64,000 nt of DNA from Lateolabrax maculatus (lineage: Eukaryota; Chordata; Actinopteri; Acropomatiformes; Lateolabracidae), in the NCBI GenBank assembly GCA_031216445.1, contig CM062196.1, positions 26,113,501 through 26,177,500 of the forward strand, read 5' to 3'. The position numbers and the translations under genes were made by a program. The notes beneath the pieces are model-generated. The model saw nothing but the letters and a program-made list of their open reading frames with translations, had not been told where the DNA came from and ran no database searches. This document shows positions 11,630-23,470 of this stretch, in pieces; position 1 is the stretch's first letter, and the number at the start of each line of letters is the position of its first letter.

Positions 11630-13309
11630 ATGAGCTTCTTTGATGATAAAATTCTAACTATTAGAGAAAAAATTCATCATCTTGTGCTCTCAGCCAGTTT
11701 AGATACATCTTCGAGTACAGGAACCTCAGGAACCTCAGAAGCAGCTGTAGAACCAGATTTATATTTAGACTGTTTTTATTCAATTGACCTTTACCAACTA
11801 ACTTCAATGATTTTTTCGTCTAAACCAACAACCTGCCTCTCAGACACCATCCCAACTAGGCTGCTTAAAGAAGTTTTACCCTTAGTTAGCACTTCTTTAC
11901 TAGACATGATCAATCTGTCTTTATTAACAGGCTATGTACCACAGTCCCTCAAAGTAGCTGTAATTAAACCTCTTCTTAAAAAGCCTACACTTGATCCAGG
12001 GGTTTTAGTCAATTATAGACCTATATCTAACCTTCCCTTTCTCTCCAAAATCCTTGAGAAAGTGGTCGTTAATCAGTTATGTGACTTTCTAAACAGCAAT
12101 AGTTTATTTGAGGATTTTCAGTCAGGATTTAGGGAGCATCATAGCACAGAGACAGCACTGGTGAAAGTGGCAAATGACCTTTTGATTGCGTCAGATAAAG
12201 GATTTGTCTCTGTACTTGTTCTGTTAGATCTTAGTGCTGCTTTCGATACCATTGACCATTGTATCCTATTACAGAGACTGGAGCATTTGATTGGCGTCAA
12301 AGGACCCACACTAAGCTGGTTTGTTCATGTAAATGATGAATCCTCCGTACATACGGAAGTTAGTCACGGAGTTCCACAAGGTTCAGTGCTCAGACCACTT
12401 TTATTTACCTTGTATATGCTTCCTTTAGGCAATATTATTAGGAAACACTTCATAAACTTTCATTGCTATGCAGATGACACTCAGTTATACTTATCGATAA
12501 AGCCAGATGAAACCACTAAGTTAGCCAAGCTTCAGGCATGTATTAAGGACATAAAAGACTGGATGACCTGCAATTTCCTGCTGTTAAACTCAGACAAAAC
12601 TGAAGTTATTGTTCTGGGTCCTAAACACCTGCGAGATGCACTATGTATAGATATAGTTACTCTAGATGGCATTGCCCTGGCCTCTAGCACCACTGTAAGG
12701 AGTCTAGGGGTAATCTTTGATCAGGACATGTCCTTTAATACCCATATAAAACAGACTTCAAGGACTGCCTTCTTCCACTTATGTAACATTATAAAAATCA
12801 GGCATATCCTGTCTCAAAAAGATGCAGAAAAACTAGTTCATGCATTTGTTACTTCTAGGTTGGATTATTGTAATTCCTTATTATCGGGCTGCCCCGATAA
12901 GTCTCTAAAGACTCTCCAGCTGATCCAGAATGCTGCTGCACGTGTACTGACAGGAACTAGCAAAAGGGAACATATTTCTCCAATATTAGCTTCTCTGCAC
13001 TGGCTCCCTGTGAAATCTAGAATAGAATTTAAAGTCGTCCTCCTCACTTACAAAGCTCTTATTGGTCAGGCACCATCATATCTTAAAGAGCTGATAGTAC
13101 CGTATTACCCCACTAGAGCACTACACTCACAGAATGCAGGGTTACTTGTTGTACCTAAAGTCTCTAAAAGTAGAATGGGAGCCAGAGCCTTTAGTTATCA
13201 AGCTCCTTTTCTGTGGAATCAGCTCCCAATTTGGGTTTGGGAGGCAGACACCCTCTCTTTGTTTAAGAGTATGCTAAAAACGTTCCTTTTTGATAAAGCT
13301 TATAGTTAG
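11630..13309 (+). CDS. LINE reverse transcriptase (ORF2 C-terminal part, 559 aa, open)
   Basis: This frame encodes the reverse transcriptase part of a LINE ORF2. Visible are NYRPISNLPFLSK (residues 128-140), motif A DLSAAFDTIDH with Asp200, motif B PQGSVL (249-254), motif C YADD (280-283), motif D LNSDKTEV (320-327), and a long C-terminal region with SLHWLPVKSRIEFKV. The ATG used is internal to ORF2: the endonuclease lies upstream in full elements and is absent here. Compared with the copy at 18594-20463, ten residues are deleted in frame between W230 and F231, and the glycine after PQGSVL is arginine. Both changes fall in or near the palm and probably cripple the enzyme. No stop or frameshift occurs in 1.68 kb, so the insertion is fairly young. 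Host expression is not implied. Confidence 0.85.
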   Translation: MSFFDDKILTIREKIHHLVLSASLDTSSSTGTSGTSEAAVEPDLYLDCFYSIDLYQLTSMIFSSKPTTCLSDTIPTRLLKEVLPLVSTSLLDMINLSLLTGYVPQSLKVAVIKPLLKKPTLDPGVLVNYRPISNLPFLSKILEKVVVNQLCDFLNSNSLFEDFQSGFREHHSTETALVKVANDLLIASDKGFVSVLVLLDLSAAFDTIDHCILLQRLEHLIGVKGPTLSWFVHVNDESSVHTEVSHGVPQGSVLRPLLFTLYMLPLGNIIRKHFINFHCYADDTQLYLSIKPDETTKLAKLQACIKDIKDWMTCNFLLLNSDKTEVIVLGPKHLRDALCIDIVTLDGIALASSTTVRSLGVIFDQDMSFNTHIKQTSRTAFFHLCNIIKIRHILSQKDAEKLVHAFVTSRLDYCNSLLSGCPDKSLKTLQLIQNAAARVLTGTSKREHISPILASLHWLPVKSRIEFKVVLLTYKALIGQAPSYLKELIVPYYPTRALHSQNAGLLVVPKVSKSRMGARAFSYQAPFLWNQLPIWVWEADTLSLFKSMLKTFLFDKAYS

Positions 13310-13938
13310 GGCTGACTCAGGTGAGTCTTGAACCATCCCTTAGTTATGCTGTTATAGGCTTAGACTGCCGGGGGACTTCCTATGACGCACTGAGCTTCTC
13401 TCTCCTCCTCTCCCTCTCTATCTGTACGCATTCCTATCACACTAATACATGTCACCAACTCCACTTCTTCCTGGTAGTTCTTGTGCTTTCTGTGCTTTTT
13501 TTCCTTCTCACTTTCTGCAGGTATTTCTGCCTCTGGAGCTGTAGAGTCTGGATCTGTGATTGCCGGCCGTCTACTGCCCCCATGTTCCTGCTCCACACTC
13601 ACTGCTGCAGTTGTTATTATTATTAGTCTGATTTGTTGTCTCTCCTCCTGTTCTGTCTTCCCTCTCCCCCTCTCTCCTCCCCTTTCAACCCAACTGGGTC
13701 GATGCAGATGGTCGCCCACCCAGAGCCTGGTTCTGCTCGAGGTTTCTACCTGTTAAAAGGGAGTTTTTCCTCCCCACTGTCGCCAAGTGCTGCTCATGGT
13801 GGGAACTGTTGGGTCTCTGTAAATAATATTTTAAAGAGTATGGTCTAGACCTACTCTATGTGAAAGCGTCTTGAGATAACTTTTGTTATGATCTGGCGCT
13901 ATACAAATAAAATTGACTTGACTTGATTTGACTTGACT
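13310..13938 (+). other. LINE 3' UTR and (TTGAC)n tail
   Basis: This untranslated end is shared by copies B, C, D, E and F. Its last part, from about 13840, is the most conserved in all copies and ends with TTGACTTGACTTGATTTGAC. In L2/CR1-type LINEs the 3' end is the site recognised by the reverse transcriptase, and short tandem repeats replace a poly(A) tail. Confidence 0.8.
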
Positions 13939-16900
13939 CAAGTTGGTGGGAGTAGTGTCCTGCTGTCTGCCTATCGTAGCTGGTAGATTACTGGTTACTC
14001 TTAGACTGTACCTCAGACCAGTTCTATTTAATTCTCCTTTGTAATCAAATTAGTACATAACCAATGGTAACTACATGGTACAAGAACCTGTTGCTGGGAA
14101 TCAGTGCTGTAGGCCATCACTGCCTATGAAGGAAACCTCACTATTACTTTTTTTGCATCCATTCTATAAACTGTAAGTTTATGTTGTGCAGGGTCATAAG
14201 TGTCTTTACTTTTGCCAAAAAACGCCTGCCATACCCAGGCCCCTAGCCCCTGACGCATTTTCAGGATCGAAACATGGTTTTGAAGTTAGGAACAATGAGC
14301 AGCCTTATTACAGACATGGCTTATATTGTGAAACTATTTTGTACTTGTTGTGAGCCAGCTAATTAATGTTAATTTGGTTTTCTTGGCCTTTTCGGCAGAC
14401 ATAGAAAACAATAATGTACAGCACGGTAAAAATCAGTTCCTATTGGCTCTATTACTATTACGAATGGCATAAGCAAGCGTAACTTTAACTAAACTTACTA
14501 ATTAAATGTTGTAGAATAGGTTCAAGAACATTATTCCATGTCAACTCTTTCGACAGCAAAACCAGTATCAAACACTGTTTACATTCTGAAGATTCATGCG
14601 AGTGCTGTGTGACGCGACTAATTGTCGTGGAGCTAGCCAAGGAAATCAATCCTGAGAATGTGTCAGAGCCTAGGGGCGTGGTTATGGCAGAGGTTTGTTG
14701 GCAAAAGTTCAAGCTGCGGGCCGCAAAGGGCTGATGCCAGTCTATTACAGGACTACTTTATTTGCAATATAATATATAGTAATTTGAAATAGTATTTGTG
14801 ACATGTAATGTGAAATGTGGAAAAAACAACTGTTTTATATTATATATTATATACATATTAGTTATGGATACCAATACCTCTAGTAGTGGTGTAAATTCCC
14901 CCAACAGCAAAAAAAAAAAACAGTGCCCCCCTCCCCTAGCATGGTGTTGAATTGTCCAAACCACAGACTGGATTTACAATGTGATAAAGAGGAAAACGGA
15001 ACGAGGGAGGAGAGAGGGTGAGTGAGATGGGACGGGGACAGATAGACAGAATGAACCGTTGAGAATCTCTCAGCAGACGTTCCTTCCTCCAGCATGGATT
15101 CCTGAGAACCCGACCATTGCGGAAAACCTCTAACCAGGCCTCCAGCTGGATTCCTGATCTCGAGGCTGACCACTGAACCTTTGCCTTCACAGGAAAACAG
15201 AGAGAGGATACATAATTTAACAGAAAGAATGTGATTGAGTAAAATCCCTGCCTATCTTCAGTATCTATCTATATATTTTAGTTTTTGTCATCTGTATATG
15301 GATAATCGCTTTAATTATTTGTTTTACATTTCTGCTTTAGTGTATAATAGATAATTGTTTGTGCTTCCTAATGTGGTTCACAGATTTTGGCAATAAATCA
15401 GTTTTAGCTCATAGTTTAGACAAGCAGGCAGTGGAGGCATTGATCACTAGTTGGAGTTCATGGAGCAGATTGACAAATGTGATCCAGTACAAAGCTCAGA
15501 TAAACCTACTACCTGCCCAGCACCAGTTGGTTAGTGCCTACCTGGTGAGCTAAGTGGATCATTGAGCTAACGAGGCAGTTATTTTCTTCAGATATTATTC
15601 TTTGTCAGAACATGAAAACAACTTAGAACACTGATGTGTTGAGCATGGTTCATGGTCCATCCTGTTTTAAAGTTTCAGTTGGGACTAGTAATAATCATAA
15701 TTACTTATTTCTTGGCTAAGCTCTTTGTGGCAAGATAAATACACATAAAGTTCAGTCAAGTGCCGTATGACCTGCTGTCCAGCACCATAATTTGATTTCC
15801 CATGTGTGTTTATTTAGGGCTGATGATGCAAAAGACACCTTACCTGTCCAGTGAAGGAGTTACCTGTCCGTGTCACGCATTTACTCCTCTTGATTCATTT
15901 CTAATAAGTCACTGTGAACACAAACCAAAACTAAGAGGCAACAATGAATCATTTTTTTCTGTTGGCCCGCATCCAGTGAACCAAACTACAGATGTGAAAG
16001 AGGCTAAGCTAAGATCCTGAGTGTACAATAAAACTTATGTAGGTATAATAGTGAGACTATTAAATGTCTTTGGAGAAGCACAGATTGCTTACTTAGTGAT
16101 ACATGCACTGCTACTCTGTCAACAGAGTTTTTGAACTGACACTCCAATATGTATGACCTAGTTGTCAAAAACAGATCAAAAATGGTGATAGAGATGAAAG
16201 AATACTGCAAACAGGAAGAGTTTCTAGAGTATTCAGATCCACTTTCAGCTGTAATTGCTTGCTACACAGGATCTTGTTTTCCTCGTTGTTTCTCATCTCT
16301 TACCACCCAAATGGTGACCTAACTCATGATAGTCAATGTGCAGCTAACCTTAAAAAGCTGCTTTCATATTTAACATCTTATTTCTGGCAGAACTGTGGCA
16401 TTCTACATCATGTTGTCAAGCCAGCATCCAAACTACACACAGAGAGCACATTCCACATGAGGAGGGTTTCAGCAAGTTATTGTATGTCATCTATGAGACA
16501 ACCCAGGTTGAACAAAGCGCAGCAGGCGTGCCAGACACAGAATATTTAACAAATATAAATTTTCTTGACGCAAAGATCACCCAGAGAGGGAAAGCACGGC
16601 CGCCTCACATGTTCTAAATCTAAAAATATAAGGGCAGAGACTTCCTCGCTCTTCCATGGAGGCTACAGGTCGTGTATACATCACTTTTATGTTGGTAAAG
16701 TATTATCACATTGGGCCTTTGTAGAAAAAGAGTGTCCTCATGAGACCAAGAACATGAGTTGATATGTTCTGTTTTCTGTGAACTGATGAAAACGGACAAG
16801 ACCGGTGTGGGGTGGGGGCGTGGGGGGTTCTAACCAGATTTATGGACATTTAATAGACATTGTAAGTCAGAGAAAAACTGGAAGAAACATCAGCTTAAGT

Positions 16901-18593
16901 ACAACACAGAGACAAAGACATCAGGTCAGTACACAATAGCTACCCTGTTGGTTTTTACATGTAGACATATTTGTAAATGCCTGTCATGTGACAACCTCCA
17001 AAATCAAATATTATAGTTTTCCTTTGTTATAGATGAATGTAGTGTTCATATGGCAGTGTTTCCTGTGCTTTCTTTCTTTCCTCTGCCCTCTCTTCTTCAG
17101 CTCTCTTTTTTTTTAACAAGCTAGGTAAGTACAGCCACAGTCTTACTTCACCTGTGTTACCTGTGTATGTGACTTACCGTAGTCTAGTGGGTTTGTTGTA
17201 GGAAGTGAGTACCAGCACGTTACTGCAGCCACAAAACAGTGTATCAGCAGTGGTCGCATTACTTTTAGTCAGCCATACAGTGTGTAGATAAGCTCAGGTT
17301 GCCGTATAATAGTTCCCAAAAGGCTGTGTGTTAAGAAATAAAAGTCTGTGAAAAGACTTTTCATCGGGCTTCCTGGGTGAATCACCAAGGCATTGGATTA
17401 GATGACCGATCGTAGAATGTTTTTTTGTTTTTTTTATGTAACCAGCGGAAACACTGCATGAACATTCAAATTATCTACTGTTATGGTTGGATGAAACTCT
17501 TTCACAGCCATGCGTTCTAGCAATCCATGGTCCGCTCACACAACTCGTCAGTCAGCAGCAGTTATTTAACAACAGCACCTGGCAAAACGCTGCCCGTTCG
17601 TAACACAGCTGTGGTTTGGTGTGCCTCCACCTTTCTCCGGACCTTTGACCATTAACTCTTGACCCTGACCTTGACCTGTCCTGCTGCGCCTCTTTGCTTC
17701 CTTACGTGACGGTGGATGATCACCTGTTTCCTGCAGACTCAGAAGGCCAGTAGTCCCCCATCCTGTGGGACTAAGGGAGGCTGAGTGGATACACACTAAA
17801 GCACAGGTCTGCACAGAAACACCTGCAGAGATGTGTCTCTTAACCTTGAGCTTTATAAACTGCCCATCCTAACATAAACAGCTCTGAAAGATAAGACAGA
17901 GCATGTGTGATGAGACGACAGGGACTTGTCAGACAGTGAAAGTGAAACAGGACTGGACCAAACAGAACATAAACATGTTTTCCAATAGAGGAAGAAATCT
18001 TTCAAATCTGGAAAGAAGCACCAAATGTAGCTTAGTATACCTCTTGGGTTATTCTTTAAACCACCATGTCTGCTAGTCAGAAGATAATAGGAGCTTCAGA
18101 GTTAGACTTGCCAGAGGGTAGGCATCTTGATTGTTACTTCCCAAGTACTGCTGCTACCTCTTGATGGTTCTCAGGTGGGTCCTCTCTCTGTTATACAGGT
18201 CTGTCAAACATGCAACATGGACCTGGAACTGGAATTCCTTTGCAATAGTATTCCCACCACCCAGTTTTCCATCTTTCAGACTTCGGGCACATTCATTCAA
18301 TTGGTCATTAAGATGCATTACCTACCTCATTACCTGGGTCAGTTCAGATGCTGGAGCTTCTTTTTCACATAGGAAGCATTCTGAAGCTCCGTCTTCATGG
18401 CTGGTTCTTCTCAGTTTTCTGCTGGCTGATTACTTTGAACAGTAGCTCTTTGTTTCTGTGCCTGTTCTAGTTAAGTGTTGTTGAAGAAGAGGTGACAGGT
18501 CTGTTGGTACTTAGCCTCGTTCCTTCCCCTCGATTACCTTCATCCAGTCTTGTTGGGTCAAGAACAATGAGGAGTTCATTGATGGCTTGAAAA
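13939..18593. other. Intergenic, nothing recognised
   Basis: About 4.7 kb of mixed, mostly AT-rich DNA with an A-run at 14910, a T-run at 17105, and short low-complexity frames only. Part of 18127-18540 has the feel of an old repeat, but I cannot name it. No gene, RNA or transposon end supported. Confidence 0.45.
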
Positions 18594-20463
18594 AGTCAAG
18601 TCAAGTCAAGTCAATTTTATTTGTATAGCACCAAATCATAACAAAAGTTATCTCAAGACACTTTCACATAGAGTAGGTCTAGACCATACTCTTTAAAATA
18701 GTATTTACAGAGACCCAACAGTTGCCACCATGAGCAAGCACTTGGCGACAGTGGCGAGGAAAAACTCCCTTTTAACAGGTAGAAACCTCGAGCAGAACCA
18801 GGCTCTGGGTGGGCGGCCATCTGCATCAACCGAGTTGGGTTGAAAGGGGAGGAAAGAGGGGGAGAGGGGAGACAGAACAAGAGGAGAGTCAACAAATCAG
18901 ACTAATAATAATAACAACTGCAGAAGTGAGTGTGTAGCAGGAACATGGGGGCAGTAGACGGCCGGCAATCACAGATCCAGAATCTACAGCTCCAGAGGCG
19001 GAAATACCTGCAGAAAGTGAGAAGGAAAAAAAGCACAGAAAGCACAAGGACTACCAGGAAGAAGTGGAGTTGGTAACCTGTATTAGTGGGATAGGAATGC
19101 GTACAGATAGAGAGGGAGAGGAGGAGAGAGGAGCTCAGTGCGTCATAGGAAGTCCCCCGGCAGTCTAAGCCTATAACATCATAACTAAGGGATGGTTCAG
19201 GACTCACCTGAGCCAGCCCTAACTATAAGCTTTATCAAAAAGGAACGTTTTTAGCATACTCTTAAACGAAGAGAGGGTGTCTGCCTCCCAAACCCAAATT
19301 GGGAGCTGATTCCACAGAAGAGGAGCTTGATAACTAAAGGCTCTGGCTCCCATTCTACTTTTAGAGACTTTAGGTACCACAAGTAACCCTGCATTCTGTG
19401 ATCGTAGTGCTCTAGTGGAGTAATACGGTACTATCAGCTCTTTAAAATACAATGGTGCCTGACCAATAAGAGCTTTGTAAGTGAGGGGGACGACTTTAAA
19501 TTCTATTCTAGATTTCACAGGGAGCCAGTGCAGAGAAGTTAATATTGGAGAAATATGTTCCCTTTTGCTAGTTCCTGTCAGTACACATGCAGCCGCATTC
19601 TGGATCAGCTGGAGAGTCTTTAGAGACTTATCGGGGCAGCCCGATAATAAGGAATTACAATAATTCAACCTAGAAGTAACAAATGCATGGACTAGTTTTT
19701 CTGCATCTTTTTGAGACAGGATATGCCTGATTTTTATAATGTTACATAAGTGGAAGAAGGCGGTCCTTGAAGTCTGTTTTATATGGGTATTAAAGGACAT
19801 GTCCTGATCAAAGATTACTCCTAGACTCCTTACAGCAGTGCTAGAGGCCAGGGCAATGCCATCTAGAGTAACTATATCTATACATAGTGCATCTCGCAGG
19901 TGTTTAGGACCCAGAACAATAACTTCAGTTTTGTCTGAGTTTAACAGCAGAAAATTGCAGGTCATCCAGTCTTTTATGTCCTTAATACATTCCTGAAGTT
20001 TGGCAAACTTAGCGGTTTCATCTGGCTTTATCGATAAGTATAACTGATTATCATCTGCATAGCAGTGAAAGTTTATGGAGTGTTTCATAATAACATTGCC
20101 TAAAGGAAGCATATACAAGGTAAATAAAAGTGGTCCAAGCACTGAACCTTGTGGAACTCCGTGACTAACTTCCGTGTGCACGGAGGATTCATCATTTACA
20201 TGTACAAACTGAAATCTATCTGATAAATATGACTGAAACCAGCTTAGTGTGGGTCCTTTGACGCCAATCAAATGCTCCAGTCTCTGTAATAGGATACATG
20301 GTCAATGGTATCGAAAGCGGCACTAAGATCTAACAGAACAAGTACAGAGACAAATCCTTTGTCTGACGCAATCAAAAGGTCATTTGTCACTTTCACCAGT
20401 GCTGTCTCTGTGCTATGATGCTCCCTAAACCCTGACTGAAAATCTTCAAATAAACTATTGCTG
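18594..20463 (-). mobile_element. LINE copy C, 5'-truncated
   Basis: On the + strand it opens with four CAAGT units and the conserved 3' end, then the 3' UTR, then the ORF2 C-terminal region up to the fingers of the reverse transcriptase. The homology stops at 20463 inside the block that reads LFEDFQSGF, so endonuclease and ORF1 are absent. A 13-bp unit ATTGCTGAGGAAC is repeated in tandem exactly at this 5' junction (20457-20482). Confidence 0.92.
19219..20463 (-). pseudogene. LINE reverse transcriptase, one frameshift
   Basis: The reading frame begins inside the fingers with LFEDFQSGFREHHSTETAL and motif A DLSAAFDTIDH. A one-base deletion at about 20297 (CATTGTATCC in copy B against CATGTATCC here) then shifts the frame. 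The second part is a 350-codon frame (20271-19219) with LSWFQSYLSDRFQFVHV, motif B PQGSVLGP, motif C YADDNQLYLS and the complete C-terminal region. It keeps the ten residues lost in copy B and the usual glycine in motif B, so it is the best guide to the ancestral palm. Without the frameshift this would be an open truncated RT. Confidence 0.85.
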
Positions 20464-20917
20464 AGGAACATTGCTGAGGAACATTGGTGGTAATCATGGT
20501 ATAGCCATATGTTTACTTGGATAATGTATTGGTAAGAGACAGACCCGATTGGCCAAGATTTCACAACTGATTGCTATTAACAAGTTAAAGTTAATTTACA
20601 AGTTGTTCAAACATAACGTCTTATGTGTCTAATGTAATATACGTAACATTCTCCCCTCTGCCTGTTTGTGACGCATATAATCCTCTGTGCCAAGAAAGTT
20701 AAAATACATCCAGGTTTTCTTTTATTCCTCTCTTGCTCATTGTTACAGCTTCAAAGTTCACTTGCTGTCACGGTGACGGACAGCAAACACCGCTTGTTTA
20801 GAATCAGCTTTGCAGTTTTGCATCTAGCATATTAAAGATAACTTGTTGTGGCTTTTGTGGTGGTTTTACCCTATGTCTCGGCCAGAACCTCCTCCAGAGA
20901 TGGTTCACAAAGTATTG
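20464..20917. other. Intergenic, nothing recognised
   Basis: AT-rich stretch between LINE copy C and the AT palindrome. No feature supported. Confidence 0.5.
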
Positions 20918-20945
20918 ATATATATATATATATATATATAAAAAA

Positions 20946-20995
<50 letters not shown>

Positions 20996-21022
20996 TTTTT
21001 TTTTTTATATATATATATATAG
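20918..21022. repeat. (TA)n palindrome with A/T-run arms
   Basis: The order is (TA)n, an A-run, CTATA, a longer (TA)n core, TATAG, a T-run and (TA)n again. The whole block is therefore its own near reverse complement, centred near 20970. It can fold into a long AT hairpin. Confidence 0.92.
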
Positions 21023-21084
21023 TTATATATTGTTATAGAGCATCTTTGCTTTGTCATCCTAATGTTACAATGTTGCAAGTTACA

Positions 21085-21106
21085 ACACACACACACACAC
21101 ACACAC
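21085..21106. repeat. (CA)n microsatellite
   Basis: Short pure CA run. Confidence 0.95.
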
Positions 21107-21611
21107 CTACCACTTCCACCGTTATCAGTGGCCTGATCATGGCCTGACCAAAGTGATCATTAAAATACTCCTGTATGGGCTGAATTGGTCTTGGGCATAT
21201 TTTTTCTTTGTGGTTATAAGTTGTTTGAAGGTTTTCTTATAACTTTGCATACTATTAAGCTGATCAAGAGAAAATACTTAAACTTTTGGTGTAGGGTTCG
21301 TCATATCAAAATAGAATCCACATTAAACTGCTTATAACTAATTTCGTTAGTTTTAAGAGAGAGAACTTTTAGTACCTTGCTGCATGTTCATCTGAGAGTT
21401 CATCTGAGAGTGATATATATATATTCACAGTATAATGATATATAATCTCAGATGAGACAAGCTTTTCTAGAATTGAAGGGAAATTGCAACAAGCTTGTTG
21501 CATTGATTCAGGATGGCAGATCACAGCGGCTCTCTTGTTTGGGGGGTTCTAAACCACTCCCATTAAGTAGGGAGTAGTCATTTTGTTTTGGGGGACTAGC
21601 TTGGTTTCATT
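21107..21611. other. Intergenic, nothing recognised
   Basis: AT-rich DNA with two partly repeated phrases around 21390-21450 (TCATCTGAGAG). No gene seen. Confidence 0.45.
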
Positions 21612-21653
21612 GTTTTTCCACTTTTGCATAGATCTATGCAAAAGTGGAAAAAC
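21612..21653. repeat. Perfect 42-bp palindrome
   Basis: The stretch from GTTTTTCCACTTTTGCATAG to its exact reverse complement is centred on AGATCT at 21632/21633, with no spacer. The right half is coding sequence of the Penelope-like fragment; the left half is an inverted copy of it. Confidence 0.95.
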
Positions 21654-22110
21654 CATCTCTCAGCAGAGGAGGAGGTCTGTGACACCACCTATCTCCAATT
21701 TACAATGCTGCCCTTTCATCTCTTCCCAGGAGATTCAACCACTTAGCCTCTAAGAATAACAGCCATTCACAAATGGCCTCATGTGACTCCAGCGACTGTC
21801 GTTATAACACAATAGAGCACTAACAAAGTCAAAACCAACTTTTCACCATCCCCACCGACCGTCACTCTAACCACTGGCGTTGGCACATGGAACACTAACG
21901 ATCCAATGACATCATTGGCCTTGTGAATGCATCCACAGAGGTTAAATACTTGGATCTCCACACTAGCTAGTCAGACTAGTCCCAGCCTAGTCCGACGAGC
22001 ATGAACTGATGAAGCCTCTTGGATGAGAGGTGAAACGTCTTCAAAGACATATAACCAAGTCCAGTTGCGTTCGATTCAATTTCCTTGAGATAACTATGAC
22101 CTGGATGAAT
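21631..22110 (+). pseudogene. Penelope-like element, C-terminal end of the GIY-YIG ORF and 3' part
   Basis: From 21633 one frame reads IYAKVEKPSLSRGGGL, a stop (TGA at about 21675), then HHLSPIYNAALSSLPRRFN. I recognise this as the conserved end of the C-terminal GIY-YIG endonuclease region of Penelope-like retroelements (usual form with Arg at the stop, so probably CGA changed to TGA). The following non-coding part contains GATGAAGCCTCTTGGATGAG and GAGGTGAAACGTCTTC, phrases typical of the 3' part of such elements in fish. The reverse transcriptase and the catalytic GIY-YIG block are absent because the copy is truncated at 21631. The 3' limit is approximate. Confidence 0.72.
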
Positions 22111-23322
22111 GAGAATATTCACAGGCACCTTTAAAATTGCTTTTTGGCCCCCACTAAACCTTTAAAGAATGTAACAGTAATTTCCTTTTTACATACATGC
22201 ATGTGTCAGTGTTTCCCCATCACTGAATCTTCAGACTTTGTCAGAGGTGCTGTTGGCCTACACCAATGATGTTGTTTGTTTGTAGTTTTTTGTTTTTTCA
22301 TTCGTTTAAATGTTTTTAAAAGTCTTTCCATCCATTTAAGAAACACTTAATGAGGGGAATACTGTGGTGTGGGCTGCAGTAAGAGAGAGTCTCTTCTGTG
22401 CTGGCGGACCTGTAGGAGCACAGACAGGACGTCCTGTGGACAAAGGGCCAAGAGGACAGCGTCACGGCTGAAGGGTGTTAACCGCTGCTGCTCATCACTT
22501 CAGCTGAGGCACTAAGTGATTTCACTGACCGTTCCCTGTTAAGCCATCATCATTTCATCATCTTCATGGCTGTCATTCCTGTCATCATTCCTAAGGGAGA
22601 ACCGTCAAATCAACTCCACATGAGCTCACTGCTGCGCCTGCACGTGACGTACAGGACAGACTACCACTCTGTAAACTGACTGCACGTATCCACTCACACA
22701 AACAATTCTCCTGCCCAGCGTGTGTGCTTGAAGACATACTGAAAGGACCTTTTAAGTTAAAAAAAAGTATGCATGTTTTCACTGTTGCCAGGGGGACCAG
22801 GCCCAAACACAGAGAGAGGAGTTTGACGTGCAGTTAATTTCTCACATCCTCTCTCAGCAACCACACACACATTCATAACGTGCATAAACACAGCCGTACA
22901 TTCTACACATACACCAGCGCATAACATGAGCCAGGCCGGGCGCCCTCTCGGCTTCTCCGATCCCTGGAGAGTCGCAGGCGTGTCCAAGGAGGCTTTTCCA
23001 GCAGAACTCGGGGTATTTTCCAGCTCTGGCCTCTTCTCCATTAGCCTGGCTGGCCTACAAAGAGCCTCTGGCAGTAAATCCACTGCTCAGCTTGTTATGG
23101 CGCAACAGCTCTGACAAGGAAGAAATGTCACAGAGCCTTGCTGCCAGACCACAGCTTACGGCTGGCTAAAGACATGAATGAGAGCCAAGAGGGGATTCCT
23201 GCAACACACACGTCACCACAGCAGGGGTGGGGAGAGGAGGGGGGCTGGGGCTTGAATATGTCGCTGTGGGTCACTATGGATCCAAGCCAGGGCAGAGCCT
23301 TTTCTCATGTGGATACTTGTAT
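22111..23322. other. Intergenic, GC-richer part at 22880-23240
   Basis: No coding exon could be supported. The GC-rich stretch at about 22900-23140 has short frames on both strands without splice context. It could be a conserved non-coding element, but nothing proves that. Confidence 0.4.
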
Positions 23323-23470
23323 GTGTGTGTAATGTGTGTGTGAGTTTGTGTGTCCATGATTTAATGTCAAAGCTGTTTTTTTATATGTTGGAATGTGTTA
23401 TGCTTGTGTGTGTTGTGTGTGTGTGTGTGTCTGTGTGTGTAGGTGTGTAAATGCATGTATGTGTGTGGGT
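23323..23470. repeat. Interrupted (GT)n tract
   Basis: Several GT runs separated by short unique pieces, densest at 23405-23470. Confidence 0.85.

Larger units (their letters stand above)
11497..13938 (+). mobile_element. LINE copy B, 5'-truncated, best-preserved copy
   Basis: This copy starts inside ORF2 with the block CTCCTCACTAATAGAGGAAC shared with copy A. It then carries an uninterrupted reverse transcriptase frame, the 3' UTR with a polypyrimidine stretch (about 13640-13690), and the end TACAAATAAAATTGACTTGA with a short TTGAC-type tail. Upstream endonuclease and ORF1 are missing, as expected for incomplete target-primed reverse transcription. It is the reference for judging deletions in the other copies. 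Confidence 0.92.

Noticed and set aside
13360..13719. 119-codon frame antisense to the LINE 3' UTR
   Set aside because: It is a shadow in a polypyrimidine-rich UTR, and the same shadow occurs in other copies.
18127..18540. Overlapping frames on the + strand before LINE copy C
   Set aside because: Sequence feels repeat-like, but I could not match it to a known element, and neither frame shows a domain.
22757..23114. Opposed frames in a GC-rich stretch
   Set aside because: Both strands are open by base composition; no splice sites or recognisable protein.
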